DNA of 64,000 nt from Podospora pseudoanserina (lineage: Eukaryota; Ascomycota; Sordariomycetes; Sordariales; Podosporaceae): positions 1,364,001 through 1,428,000 of the forward strand of contig NC_085921.1 of assembly GCF_035222485.1 (NCBI RefSeq). Direction: 5' to 3'. The stretch's first letter is position 1; each line of letters starts with the position of its first letter. The translations under genes were made by a program, and so were the position numbers. The notes beneath the pieces are model-generated. The model saw nothing but the letters and a program-made list of their open reading frames with translations. It did no database searches and was not told the origin of the DNA. Of this stretch, positions 34,127-46,465 are shown in pieces.

Positions 34127-35806
34127 ATGCTTCTCCTACCGGTTGTTCTCCTTATCCCACAGCTTGTGTCGGCCCTCCAAGTAACACCAAACTCGCCATG
34201 CGCCTCGAAATGCCTAGACTCAGACGACCTCGATGCCTCAGATCCCAATTCGTCACACACAAGAAATTCAGATGTTGTTTGCGAGGACAACAAGTTCTCG
34301 TCGGCAAAGGGACAAAAGTGGCAGACATGCATGTCATGTCTAGAGACGAGCACCTTTTCGCAAGGGGGGGAGAGCGACACCATGTGGTTCTTGTGTTAGT
34401 CATCCCTGATTCTGTATATGGAAGAGCGTTCTCACTAACAGTGTGTCCCAGATAACCTTCGATATGCTGCTGCATTCTGCGTTTTTGGGTATCCCAATGG
34501 GACAAGTATCGGGCTAGATGTTTGCACCACAACCAAGGCCTGTGGACCATTACGAGACGGCGTCGAGCACGGTCTTCTCGACCAAAAGAACATGACGGCG
34601 TACTCATACTGCAAAGCCGGCGCAGGAGGTGCCAACGACCTTTCCCATTATGAAGGCTGCTTGTCTTGTGTTGCCCCCCATGGCTCGACAGACTACCTGA
34701 CCAACTACTTCAAGGCGATGGAGGCCGGATGTGCCCAGCAACCGGCACCGGGTGTGCCTCTTGGCCTCAACGAGACTGTGTTCTCTAACAACCGAATCAC
34801 CCTTGTCGATCCATCAGCACCCAAGGACGATGGCGACAGCGCGCCGGTCGTTGGCACAACCACCATCATTGGTATCGTGGCTGGAGTGGTAGTGTTGCTT
34901 CTAGTTAGCGGAGGATTCGCTTTCGTCTGCCTTCGCAAGAGGAAGAACAAGACCAGACGTGCCAGCGCCGAAGCCGACTTTTACAGCAACTTTGGTGTCG
35001 GCGGTCATGGCCACCGTCCCAAGTCATCTATCTCCTTCCAATGCCAGACACACATGATGTCCCCTCGCTTCTGGCCCGGAGCGGAAGAGGGCATCTCCCC
35101 TGCCACCGAGCAGAGCCCAACGGACACCCAACTCCAGAGGTCATCTATCTACAAGCCCCCCATGGGCGGCATCGACGCCGTCTCTTCCTACCCCACCAAA
35201 GAAAACCGTTACAGTGTGCAACAGAAACAACAAGACGATTCCATCGCCACCGCTCCCCACAAGATGGGCATGCCCCTCCACCAAATCACCACCGCCCTTC
35301 CCCCCGCCTCTCCTCCCCAGGTGTACACGGCCTCCTCCGAAAAAGTCTACTACTCCCCCTCGGACTTCAAGTCCCCCCTATCAGCCGACTCGGTCCGCAG
35401 CACCGCTGCTCTTTTACCGGCTATCAAACCCTACATCCCAGCTGAATACGGCGTCGTTGGTCAAGCGCAGCCCTACCCCCAACCTCAAGTTCCCAGCCCA
35501 GCTCCCACCGTCACATCTTTTGGTCAAAGCCCAACGTCTGCCGTGTCAGCTCCAGGAACGGGGATGACGCCGCTGTTGAGGGGCAACCCTTGGTCCGCCG
35601 CTCTAGAGAAGCCCCAGCGTCCAGTTATTAATGTACCGCCGCCTCCGCCGCAGCAGAAGAAGGGGAGGGAGAGCGTGATGATGGTTGGGTTGGGGATTGA
35701 TGCCGGGGCGGTGCCGCCCAAGAGGAAGGGGACGCCGACGCCGACGGGGAGTCCGGTGGAGAGTGTGGAGATCAAGACTGCTTTTAAGGCGCCGCCGAGG
35801 AGGTGA
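34127..35806 (+). CDS. Cys-rich single-pass membrane protein, paralogue B
   Basis: Join(34127..34394, 34452..35806), 540 aa. Signal peptide (MLLLPVVLLIPQLVSA), Cys-rich ectodomain (NSPCASKCLDSDD, VVCEDNKF, KWQTCMSCLE, YNLRYAAAFCVFGYPNG, KACGPLRDGVEHG, YSYCKAG, YEGCLSCVAP, FKAMEAGCAQQPAPG), a transmembrane helix (IIGIVAGVVVLLLVSGGFAF), a basic RKRKNK stop-transfer and a disordered Ser/Pro-rich tail. The Cys order and the YNLR, ACGPL-D-VE and AGC-QQPAPG blocks match paralogue A at 25323. It shares that gene's first intron (in the Tyr codon of YNLR, same phase) but lacks its second. Function unknown; likely at the plasma membrane or wall. Confidence 0.82.
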
Positions 35807-36789
35807 ATTTTTTTTTTTTTTTTGGTTTCCGAATATACCTATGAGCATACCATACACTATTGCACCGCCAGGTGCTTTTCTTTGAGTGTATTATTTATGG
35901 AATTAAGTGGATGGGTGGGGTGGTGTATGTTAGCGAGCATGGGACATATGGACTAAGTAAGGTATTGGTGTTTTGGGCGTTTGTCTATTTGAGATGTACA
36001 CATATCATATCACATCATTTGCCTGTCCACCTATCTACCCTACCTACCTACCTACCAAAGAGGAGAATATAACTTGTATATCACATCTTTCTCTGTTTCA
36101 TTCTATCAACCTCCTCTCCTCGCTTCACTGTAGCATACCGTCAAAACCCCAAATGTCGATGATATCTACCGCAGCGGGAGGGGGGGAGGACGTGATAGTA
36201 AATAAGAGAGCAAAAAAATATAAGCAAAGTCTCCAGTTCTGGCTGTCCTGTAACATCCTGCTTGCTACGATCACCACAACCTGCTCTTTTTCACCACGCT
36301 CTTGTTACATTCGTTCCATTTACTGAGATGAAGCTACTTCGCTGGGGAAGTGGGAGTCGGGGGAGGTATATATTGGGTGGGTGTTTGCTTATGGGTCGGT
36401 TAGGTAGATAGATAGATGGTTGGTGGGTGGGTGTTGCGGTGATTGACTTTTTGTTTGTGTGGGCTGGGTTAGGCTGATAATAAGAGTAGGTAGAACTGTA
36501 GCATCGATGGCGCGATATACCACGTCGGATATTTTGTAGGTAGACAGACAGCCACCTAGGCATTGTCGCGTCTTTCTTCACAGAGACCTGGTAATCATGT
36601 AAATCAGCGAAACTTTTTATTGAGCCTCGCTACCTGAGTAGGAAAGTAGGACGGAACCATGGGTGAGACGTCTCATAAGAGTCCCCTAATACCCATCCGA
36701 AATCAGCTTCCTCCCCTTCTTCACCGTGTCAAATGAGGCGTATAACCATCCCAACTCCAGCTTGAAGACTCCTCCCCGGCTCCCTTCCA
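35807..36789. other. Intergenic region
   Basis: 3' flank of paralogue B with a T-run right after the stop codon (35807-35823), then AT-rich sequence with short CCTA and GATA repeats (36040-36056, 36405-36418). No gene seen. Confidence 0.5.
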
Positions 36790-38172
36790 TCATTTTTGAT
36801 GCCAGAAGTCCTCAAAGCAGACCCCCTGGATAGCCATGTTGATGATCCTCAGCGCCTTTTCCTCTTGTCTAAAACACCATTTTCCTCCTGTTCCGAGACC
36901 ATTTCCCTCCCACTTGAGACACTTCCCACCCTTTTGAATCCATGGAGGAGGAGATGAAATGCCCTGAGAAACCAGATATCCCCCTTTCCCCCACCAAACA
37001 AACACCGTTTTGTCTGATAACTCCCCATCAGCCCGAATGATGTCGAGACCACCACCACTGAACTGGTTCCACTCTACCAGTGAACCGAGTGCTCTGAAGC
37101 AACGTACAGGTACTCGTCAATGTCCGGCCTGATACCGTGGAAATGTCCAATGGTCTGAGAGTACTGCGCCAGAATCTTGTCAATCTCCCCCCTCAAGTAA
37201 GCCTCGTCCAGGTCAAACTCATTATCTCCCGAAATGAAGTCCTCAAATTTGAGATCCACCAGCAACGCTTGAACTCCAATTGCGTCTCCGGATCTCTCCC
37301 ACCGGTCGGCGGGCATAGAACCCGGCTCTTTCATGCACTCCTTGAAAGCATAGATGCTTGCCACACCAGTATCAAGAAACTCGAGGACTTCGGGAAACAG
37401 TCTCAGGGTCTTCTCCAGATGCATAACACTCCGGCAGCCCCTTTCAGTCTCCTGTAATGCCTGGCTGAGACAGACGAGCGGATAATGATCAGTGTCGGTA
37501 AGATAGGCTGTAATGCGCGCCTTCAGCGCTGTGAAAGCCTGACTAGCCTTGACTTGTGTGGTGATGCTGGCTACGGCGTCTGCGAACTCCTTGTTCATCC
37601 AACCACCCTTTTGCCCCGACCTATTGATCGTCAGCAAGCCATCATGGTCAATGCAGAGATCCTCTATCGCGAAGGTCTTTTGATGTGCTTATGGAGACCG
37701 ATCTGTTGCAGGGAGCGAATAGACCCATGCATGTTCAATGCCACCTGCGCAGCTGTGCACTTGCCGCCGCATCGACGTTGGCTGACTGGGGGGGCGCCTC
37801 GTTCAAATCTTCAAAAATCTTCAGCAACTTGGAACTATGTGCCAAAGAGCGAATGCTGTCCTGCCGTGACCTGGTTACTTTATTGAACAACCACATCCAG
37901 TCGGTGTTGGAATCGATATCAACGAAGTCGTCCGGCTGAGGGTTCATGATGGTCGACATCTCCTTGGGGTCGAAGATGATATTCGAGAGCCGAGAAATTC
38001 GCTGAAACATGGACAGGAAAGATAGCTGAAGACGCAAGTAAGTGAGGTCGAGCCGTCTGAAGATAGCTCGAAGGCATTCAGTGATTGATTGAAGGCCTCA
38101 AGTAACTGGTTGAAAATATCAAGAGACTCCGTTCAGAAGGGGTAGAGGACGAAGTTGTTGGGTGGAAGAAGA
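36790..38172 (-). pseudogene. Decayed unrecognised gene
   Basis: Protein-like stretches on the minus strand pass from one frame to another several times (about five breaks) between a possible start near 38172 and a stop at 36790. The longest intact piece is 37074-37637, whose 187 codons contain ACFTALK-like helical sequence, HLEKTLRLFPEVLEFLD, SMPADRWERSGDAIGVQ and DDNEFDLDEAYLRGEI-type acidic sequence. The breaks cannot be explained by introns because there is no room between pieces. I do not recognise the family. It may be a lineage-specific fungal gene that has lost function. A similar decayed gene lies just upstream. Confidence 0.5.
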
Positions 38173-38781
38173 CATCCAAAATCCTCAAGCAGGAAAAGAA
38201 GGGGGCATTCATACCTGTCCTTCCACCTCTCTGCCGAAGCTTCTCCTCTCTCAACAAGGCAGGAGCACCATTGGGCAAACGTCACCAGAACCTTCTCTAG
38301 AGGTCCTCATCACTACCGTAGGCTTCCAATCTTGCGGTTCACCTGAACTTTGACCCCCAAGAGATCTCGATTAGCTACAAGAGTGCAGATAATCTAACAG
38401 ATAAGATATTGAGTGACACTGTGTAGAGCAGAGATGACAATGTAATCTTCTGCTGTGGCTTGACCCACGACACTGAACTGGCCCGATTGATAGCTACGAC
38501 CAGCCTCTCCGATCGCTATCTTCCACAGACACAAGCTCCAAACACAGCAGGGGGCCCTAGTCTTCATAACCCCTTTCGAAATCAGCGCACAACCCATCCC
38601 CAAGCCTCATAGGAAGCCCTCTCTGCTATCAACCCTGCCATAACCGTCCGACTCCCCTAATTCCCCAGCTCGAAGACAGAATGCCCAGATGCGCCCGTCA
38701 TACCGGAGCATCCCACTGATCAGTGCAAAACGAAAACTCGCTATTCAAAGAAGCGACGTGACTGATGTGAATGTGGTAGTT

Positions 38782-39427
38782 CTAGAGCGAACGATTCACC
38801 ATTGCCAGCAGCCTCTCCGGATCCTGCAGTAGCAACTCATCCCAGTCCTCTTCCGCGCGGCTCTCAATCTCGGCTGTCTGCTTTGTATCGTGTCCAGTGG
38901 TCCATGGTCAGCGAACCTGGCCCCTCGAGCCCAAGCGTGACAGCAGAAACGATGGCTGCATCAGACTCGAGCTGCTTGAGCGCTTTCGCACACATATCCC
39001 AAGTATTGTGCAGCTGTTTGAGAGTCGGGAATTCCCTAGTCTCTCCTGAACGCTCGTATTGATTGACATCTTCAGCCAAATCCTTCGCACATTCGATATT
39101 ATTGTCGAGGACCCCAAGATTCGCAATAGAGCTGTATCCGACCAAGAGTTTTGCGCAGCTCAAGGAACGCAGTGTGATGAGAGGACTTTGCTCTGAACTT
39201 CTGTGAAAGCCTCCTGGATGTTGGTCTTGACGTGTCTTTGGGAAAGCTCGACGGACCAGAGCGACTCAGGATCAAGATCAACGAGAATCTCAGGTAAATT
39301 CCCTGACCGGCTCGTCCTCACGGCGTCGCTTGCGGGAAGATGAGGACACAGTCGTGATCTGGTTGTTCGAGGAGTTACCGGAGGTGGGTTGATCACCTAG
39401 AGACACGCCTTGATCGGATCTAGCCAT
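38782..39427 (-). pseudogene. Decayed unrecognised gene with NLS-like start
   Basis: A possible start at 39427 opens with a Ser/Asn-rich segment followed by a basic RKRRR patch. Downstream, helical protein-like stretches (DPESLWSVELSQRHVKTN, GYSSIANLGVLDNNIEC, ALKQLESDAAIVSAV, GPGSLTMDHWTRYKAD, EEDWDELLLQDPERLLAMV) occur in three different frames with about three or four breaks. No introns fit. The product is unrecognised. The family may be taxon-restricted. Together with the neighbour at 36790-38172 it makes a 2.6-kb stretch of dead coding sequence. Confidence 0.5.
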
Positions 39428-39994
39428 GACGAAGGCCGAATGACTTCCCAAGGGAGGAGAAGTGGTTGTTTAGAGGAAGAAGAATCAGAGGCCTGTAGCA
39501 AAGAAGAAGAGAGTGCTTATACCTGACCTAGCCCTCAAGCAGGCAAAGAACCACCTTCAACGCCCTACGTCAACCTCAACCTCCCCGAGATGCCTGATCT
39601 ATCTGTAGGCAGCCAGATAGGTATCATACTGGAATCTCTCGTTGACCTCCTGTACGATGTGATTGCACATATCTACAGGACGTGACATCTATCTGGTATG
39701 GCAGCACACATCTTGCTCATGTCCGAGCTGTCAAGGTCGCCGCAAAACAAACCACACAGCAACCATATACAGCTTGATAAACCTCATAATAAGACTCGGT
39801 AGACATCACACCCCAAAGGCGCCCTAGCCTGATATCCCTGGGCAGGTGGTCGTCTTATCATCCGACCATTTTCCCCCATCAATTTCAAAATGAAATCTCA
39901 CAGGGTCACCATTGTGAACCAACATGTAAAACCAAAAACCCATGAAATTCTACTCGAGTTTCCACAAGACACCTGTCTGGAACACTTATGAAAA
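39428..39994. other. Intergenic region
   Basis: No gene recognised. It lies between the decayed genes and the 3' end of the coiled-coil gene. Confidence 0.5.
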
Positions 39995-41760
39995 TCAAAC
40001 CTCAAATATCTCCCCCACCCCCACCCCCTCCCCCCCTCCCCTCCGATTCTCCACCAAATCCAACCTCCACCCCTCCCAATTCTTCAACCCCCTCTTAATC
40101 TCCTTGATCCTCTCCAACCTCTTCCTCCCCTCCTCCTCCTGCGCCCTCCTAAACGCCTCCTCATCAAACTCCAGTTCATCATCATCATCGTCCAAAAACC
40201 CATCATCCTGATGTCCGTGTCCGTGATGATGCCCATGATGTTGATGGCCACCACCAGTCAGAGCACTCAACCCGCTACTAATCAACTGCCCAAACCCACC
40301 CCCCTGCCCGTGCCCCTGTCCCGGTCCCGGTCCCCCCCCCCAAGTCAACATTCTCATACGTCTCCCCCTCAGGCCCAACCTGCATCTCCTTCCTCTTCTC
40401 ATGCCAAATCCCCCTCCTCAAATCCGCATTCTCCCCCTCCAGTTCCCTGATCCTCCTTTCTAATCGGGCTCTCTCCTCATCAATCAGCTCATCAACACCC
40501 TCATCATCCCCTCCCCCCTCCTGCGCGTCCTTTTTCCTCAGCTTCAAATTCTCCGCCTCCACCTTCTCCAATTGCCCCTGAACCTCCCCTAATTCCTTCT
40601 CCAATTTCTCCTTCTCCCTCTTCAACCCCTGCATCCGTGCATCGTGCTCCTTATGCAACGTAGTAAGCGTAACAACCTTCTTCTCCAACCCCTCCACCTT
40701 CTTCACCAACCCCTCCTTCTCTTCCCTCACCTCCTTGGCCTCCTTCTCCAACTGGCTCGCCTTCGTCTCAGCCGACGACCTAGCCGAACCCTCCTTGACA
40801 ACCTTCTCACTCACCCTCTCGAGCGCAACCTTCAAATCCCCCACCTCCCTCTGCGCCAACCCCGCCGCCCTCTCCGCCCTACCCAGCTTCTCCTCCAACG
40901 CAGCCACCTGCTCGTTCTCCCCACCCCCCGCGCTCAACCTCTCCACCTGCGCCCTCAACCGTCCCATCTCCAGCTCCATCGTCTGAATCGTCTCCCTCGC
41001 CCGCTCCAGCTCAGCAGCTGGTGGCGGGCTCGCAACAGAAATACTCCCACCCCCACCCCCATGCCCCTTCCTCTGCGCCATGAGCTGCTGATTCTGCCTC
41101 TTCAAACCCTCGATTTCATTCTTGAGCTTTTCCACCTCCCCATCATCATTCTTCCCCCCCTCAGCCTCCCTCAAATCCTCAAGCTCACCCTCCACCCTCC
41201 CCAACTTCCTCTCCAACTCTTTGGCTTCCTTCTCCCACCTCCCCTTTTCCTTTTCCAGTTCCTCAATTTTTGCTTGTTGCTTCCGGTAGATATCCATCGC
41301 CGTCTCCCCACCTTCCCCCCCCAACCCAGGGCTGAGAGGCCCTAACCCCCCAGCACCACCCGCACCACTTCCCAGGGAAATCGACCCCTGTCGGAAACTC
41401 GTCGAGCGAGCCTTGGACGCCTGGGCAAGTGACGACGGTGGTGCGCTTAAGGTCGGGGAGCCAGCGCTGTCAACAGCTTCCTCTTCTTCCGCGGGAGGAG
41501 GAGGAGGAGGAGGAGCAACAGCATCGGCGGTTGGCTCGGGGGTCCCAGTCGCGGGGGTATCAGTCGCGGTGTCTTTCTCGTCGCCAGTGTCCTTTGTTTT
41601 CTTGCCCGTCTTTTTGGCCTTCTTCTTCATTGCCTCGACCTATACCACAACAGGAAACAGTTAGAACCTGGGGGTGGGGAGATAGCAGCACTGTCGGGGG
41701 ACAAACCCTCTTCTTGGCCGCGGCGAGCTTCTCAGCTCGTTCCTTTTCTTCGTCGGCCAT
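39995..41760 (-). CDS. Long coiled-coil protein (fungal M-repeat-like), C-terminus out of frame
   Basis: Exon 1 is 41707..41760 (MADEEKERAEKLAAAKKR); exon 2 starts at 41639 after a 67-bp intron. About 560 aa in total. The N-terminal part has a KKAKKTGKKTKDTGDEKD segment and Pro/Gly-rich linkers. Most of the protein is heptad coiled coil (KIEELEKEKGRWEKEAKEL, EKEAKEVREEKEGLVKKV, REKEKLEKELGEVQGQLEKV). It then reads HEKRKEMQVGPEGETYENVD, where the frame runs into a G10 tract (C10 on plus, 40332-40341). The other frame continues as GQLISSGLSALTGG, a His-rich segment, an acidic patch and ERIKEIKRGLKNWEGWRLD to the stop at 39995. One G fewer would make a single frame. Such proteins often work as Golgi or cytoskeletal tethers, but no defining domain is seen. 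Confidence 0.72.
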
Positions 41761-42343
41761 TTTTGCTGTTTTCTTCAATGTCTCAACCGGTTACTGTCCT
41801 TGACGTAAGAAGAGATGGTAGGAAACACCAGAGTTGGACGTGAAAAGAGCTTAGTTGTTGCAAGGTGGGAGCAAGTCGCATGGGCGAAGGTGGCATCAAA
41901 GCAACAAGCCACAAAGGCCAACCAGTTACCAGGTAAGCTGGGGTGACCTGAGGGCCCCATAGCGCCCAATGCACACTTCCCTGTCAGTAAGCCACAGGGG
42001 TACAGGGGTACTGGGGTACCCAAAGGTGACGCCATTCTTCTGTCTCAACAACTTCCCCTTTAAAACATCTCTCCAAAACATACACACATGACAGTCAGGC
42101 AAGAGTTAACGTCATAAGCGGTCTATTGCTTCCATCATCATGCTATACTATTCATAAACGCAGTTATTCCCGCAAAAAACCAAAACCCAATCATACAGCA
42201 TTTCCACCCGACAGTTTTCCCATCGGTCCAATCCTTTTAAAATCACCAAATTGACAGGCCTGGTTACCGTCTACCTACATTATTGCAACTTTTTATATTG
42301 GATTTTTTGTATCCTCGTCCCCTCTCCACTTTCGTCTCCCTCT
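41761..42343. other. Intergenic region
   Basis: Promoter of the coiled-coil gene and 3' flank of transketolase (both minus strand). No gene seen. Confidence 0.5.
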
Positions 42344-44810
42344 TTAGAGGATCTGCTGGAAAGCGCGGTTGATGGGCGAGCGGACGGGGACACCCTTCCA
42401 GAAGTCAATGGTCTGGAGGGCGCGCTTGGCAATACCCTCGGGGGTGAACTCAAACTTGGCATAGACGTCCTTGTAGGGGCCCGAAGCACCGAAGCGGTTC
42501 AGGCCGAACTGCTCGTGAGTGTACTTCTCCCAGCCCATGGTGGACATGACCTCAATGGACAGAGAGGGGATGCCGTCGGGGAGAACGCTGAGCTGGTAGT
42601 CCTTGGGCTGGGTGTCAAACACCTCGAAGCAGGGAAGAGAGACGACACGGGCCTTGATGCTGTGCTTCTCGGCGAGGAGCTTGACGGCGTCAATAGCAAT
42701 GCAGACCTCGGAACCGGTGGAGACAAGGGTGATGTCGGCACCCTCCTGCTCGTGGAGGACGTAGCCACCCTTGATCGCCTTCTCGATGGTGGAGCCCTCC
42801 AGCTGGGGAAGGTTCTGGCGGGAGAGAGCGATGATGCTGGGGGTGTGCTTGGAGGTGAGAGCGACGTAGTAGGCAGCCGACGTCTCGTTGCCATCGGCGG
42901 GGCGCCAGACCATGCAGTTGGGAAGGGCGCGGAAGTGAGTGAGGACCTCGATAGGCTGATGGGTGGGACCATCCTCGCCAAGACCAATGGAGTCATGGGT
43001 GGCGACCCAGATGGCGCGGACCTGGGACAGGGCAGAGAGACGGACGGCACCGGCGGCATAGGACACGAAGTTGAGGAAAGTACCGCCGTATGGAATGATG
43101 GTACCATAGGCAGCGAGACCGTTCATGATGGCGCCCATGCCGTGCTCACGGACACCATAACGGATGTAGCGGCCGTCGTATGTGCCGAGGCCGGTCGCCG
43201 GGGGCTGGAAGTCGATCGAGCCCTTGGAGCGGGTAAGGTTGGAACCGGTCAAATCGGCGGAACCACCGACAAGCTCGGGGACGGCATCGAAGATCTTGTT
43301 GATGACAATCTCGGAGAGCTTTCTGGAAGCAACGGCGGCGTCGGCAGGGGTATAGACGGGGAGGTTCTTCTCCCAGCCCTCGGGAAGGTCACCCTTCTGG
43401 CGACGGACGAGGTCGGCGGCCTCACCCTTGTATTCCTCAGAGTACTTGGCGAACAGCTTGTTCCACTCCTCCTCGGCGGCGGCGCCGGCGTTGGAAGCCT
43501 TGCGGCAGTGGTCATAGACCTCCTGGGGAACGTCGAAGCTCTTCTCGGGGTCGAAGCCGAACTTCTCCTTGAGCTGCTTGATGTCGTCAGCCTTGAGGGG
43601 AGCACCGTGGACACCGTGGGTGCCCTGCTGCTTGGAGCCGAAACCGATGATGGTCTTGAGCTGGATAAGCGTGGGCTTGTCCTTGACCTCCTGGGCCTTC
43701 TTGAAGGCGTGGAGGATGCCCTCGAGGTCGTTGTCACCGTCCTCGACGGTGATGGTGTGCCAGCCGTAAGACTCGTATCTCTTGAGGACGTCCTCAGTGA
43801 AAGCCTGGTTGGTGTCGCCGTCGATGGTGATGTGGTTGTCGTCCCAGACGGCAATGAGGTTGCCGAGCTGGAGATGGCCGGCGAGAGAGCAGGCCTCGGA
43901 GGAGACACCCTCCATCAAGCAGCCGTCGCCGAGGAAGGCGTATGTGTAGTTGTCAACGAGGTCGTAGCCGGGCTTGTTGAAGACGGCGGCGGTGTGGGCC
44001 TGGGCCATGGCAAGACCAACAGCGTTGCTGATACCTTGGCCGAGAGGGCCAGTGGTGACCTCGACACCGGGGGTGTCATGGGCCTCGGGGTGACCGGGGG
44101 TGATGCTGTCGACGGTCTATAGTTATGGCTGTCAGAATGCTGGCCAACACTGGAAGGCAGAAAATAAGCTCCAACTTACACGGAAGGCCTTGAGGTCATC
44201 AATGGAGAGGGCATAGCCGTAAAGGTGGAGGAGGGCATATTGGAGCATGCAGCCGTGGCCGTTACTGTAGGTTCATGCGGTCAGATCATGGCTCACTCAT
44301 CCCGCGGCAAGCTGTGTGTAAGCTGGGGACTCAAGCGAGAGAGGAGCACTTACGAGAGAACAAATCTGTCGCGGTTGAGCCACTTTGGGTTCTTGGGGTT
44401 GAATCTCATGATCTTGTTGAAAAGAACGTGGGCAACTGGTGCCATGCCCCTACACTGGTGTCAATAACCTCAAGCCTTGGTTGCGCCGGCATCGGGCAGT
44501 CCGTGTTTTTGACGCCATCGTCGCGGGGAGCTTACATTGGGGCACCGGGGTGACCGGAGTTGGCATGAGCGGTCGCATCGGCCTGGAGGAGAGAAAAGGT
44601 GAGTGGCTGGCCATGATGAATGCGCTCTCAACAGTGTTGCCATCGCCGAATTGGACACATGGTGGAATGCGAACAAGATTGCGATGGCGGGGGCGGGGTT
44701 CCCTTTTTTTTTCTGTTGAGAGACTCTTTTCGGGATGGAGGGGTCCGTTCACTTACGGCCAGAACACGGATCGTGTTGATGGTCTTGGTGTCAACCTCGG
44801 TGAAGCCCAT
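42344..44810 (-). CDS. TKL1: Transketolase
   Basis: Complement(join(42344..44116, 44180..44264, 44354..44449, 44536..44582, 44757..44810)), 684 aa. Thiamine-diphosphate enzyme of the non-oxidative pentose phosphate pathway, cytosolic; moves two-carbon units between ketoses and aldoses. Visible signatures: the start [18 protein letters not shown], substrate-binding [35 protein letters not shown], ThDP-binding [13 protein letters not shown] to [23 protein letters not shown], and in the pyrimidine domain [20 protein letters not shown] and the C-terminal STGSEVCIA. Four introns, all near the 5' end; exon 2 is 47 nt. Length is standard. Codons are strongly C-ending, as in highly expressed genes. 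Confidence 0.97.
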
Positions 44811-46465
44811 CTTTGCGGTTTGTCTGGATGAATCTGAAGACAATGACAAGATAGGAAGATGTTACGAGGAGAAAGGGGAGGAGGGGGGGAGTCACTGGAT
44901 ATATGAAGAGGGAAGTGGGAAGAGAGCGAAAGGTTCCTGGTGGGGTGTTTTAGCCCAAGGGCTCCAAGGGGCAAGGGGAGGGCGTTGGGGGTCGGGACGG
45001 TGGTGTGTGTCGACAGAGTGGGGTTGTGCCTCTGGGGAGTTCCAGGTAGGAGAGCTTCCCCTGCCCGTGCCTTCTGGAGCTCTGGTTCGCCCGGATGAAT
45101 GCCAGCTGTGGACCTTTTGGGGGAGACCAGGGACCTCGAGGATCTAATCTCTCACCTCTATCGTCTCTGCCAGCCGGTTTTTGTCTCTTTTTTTTTTTTT
45201 ATTCATTTATTTATTTATCTATTTTTTTTTTTTTTGTTTTTTTTTTAAAAAAAAATTTATTCTTTTTTTAATCTTTTTTATTTAATTTTTTTTGGCCCCA
45301 GCCGCGTTGATCTTTTTTTCCCAACTTTTTTCTGTAGTCGCCTAGCATCGGAGCTGGCGGAGCTTAGTGACGTCGAGAAGTCTTTGACGTTGCTGGCGTG
45401 CTTACCTTAGCTCCGGCTTGTTCTTAGCTTCCCCATCAAAAAGATATATATCCTCAATAACTTTATTATACTAAATACTTTTTACCTAGCTGTACCTCGA
45501 GGGAAAGGAGGCTGTCTAAGGGAATGCCTAAGTGTGAGCGCAATGAAACAACACAGCAGCACATTGGCCATTGCTTGCCCCTCCAAAGCTGCCCCGCGTT
45601 TTTCCAGCTTGGGTGGCTCCAAGAAAGATGATCAATCACGACCAAGATATCACAAAGCCATGCTGCTCACTCAGCGAACCAGAATCTCCGCTCCGCGGTA
45701 ATGTTATCTCTGCCTTGGATCTTTGGAATTCCTGATTCTCCGGCCGAACAGCTGGCTTTCTATAAACGGCCCTATCTCCGTCAGCAGGAAAGACCCCTGA
45801 AGAACGAAATCGGAGGTTCGCCCGATCTGAATGTCAGTTCACTTCGAGGATGGAAAACAAATGAAGGCACCTCTTCGTGGGGTCCGTAGACGGCGGGACG
45901 GCGGGGTCATCTTTTGCTTGCCGTGCCCATGAGCTGGTGGAGGCGAGCGTTATTGGCCACAGCTTTGCCTCTGGTTGGGCCATGATGAAACGACTTATTC
46001 ATAGCACAAAGCACCAGACACATGGCGCTTGCCACGCCATCCTGCTGCTACATGCCGAGAGTCTTTTGGCGTTACGTGATGCCCGGCAGAATACATCCGT
46101 TTGATGGGGGTGGACTTACTCAGGGTGTCAGGGTCTGGTGAGGTGTAAATCCCGATAAGGGTTAGGGTCCAAGCGTAGATAACTTGGAACTAAAAACTTC
46201 AATGGTGGGGGGAGGGGTACGTTCTTACACGTTTCTGTCTGTCTGTCTCAACACCAAGTCTCATCCCGCGAACCATCCAATTCAGGCTAAAATCTGATAG
46301 AGGCATTTAAACCCGCCTAGACCCTGCGTCCCCACACCCCAGCTACCACCGGGCTGAGTGTTAGAGCAAGGCTGAGAAAGTCTCTTACAACAACATCTCC
46401 CAAAAGAGAAATTACACAACATTCAGCCTCTGCCTCACTCACTCACAACCTGAGCCCATCTCATT
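44811..46465. other. Divergent promoter region, with A/T-only tract
   Basis: About 1.65 kb between transketolase (minus) and BMT6 (plus). It includes an almost pure A/T block at 45189-45293, made of T-runs, TTTA repeats and one A-run. The remainder is of ordinary composition. CT-rich leaders flank both genes. No gene seen. Confidence 0.6.

Noticed and set aside
40278-40350. G-rich intron explaining the coiled-coil frame change
   Set aside because: The only fitting donor (GTTGAC) is weak and there is no branch-point or pyrimidine tract.
42251-44122. 623-codon plus-strand frame opposite transketolase
   Set aside because: Antisense shadow created by C-ending codon bias; low-complexity Leu/Val/Gly content and no family match.
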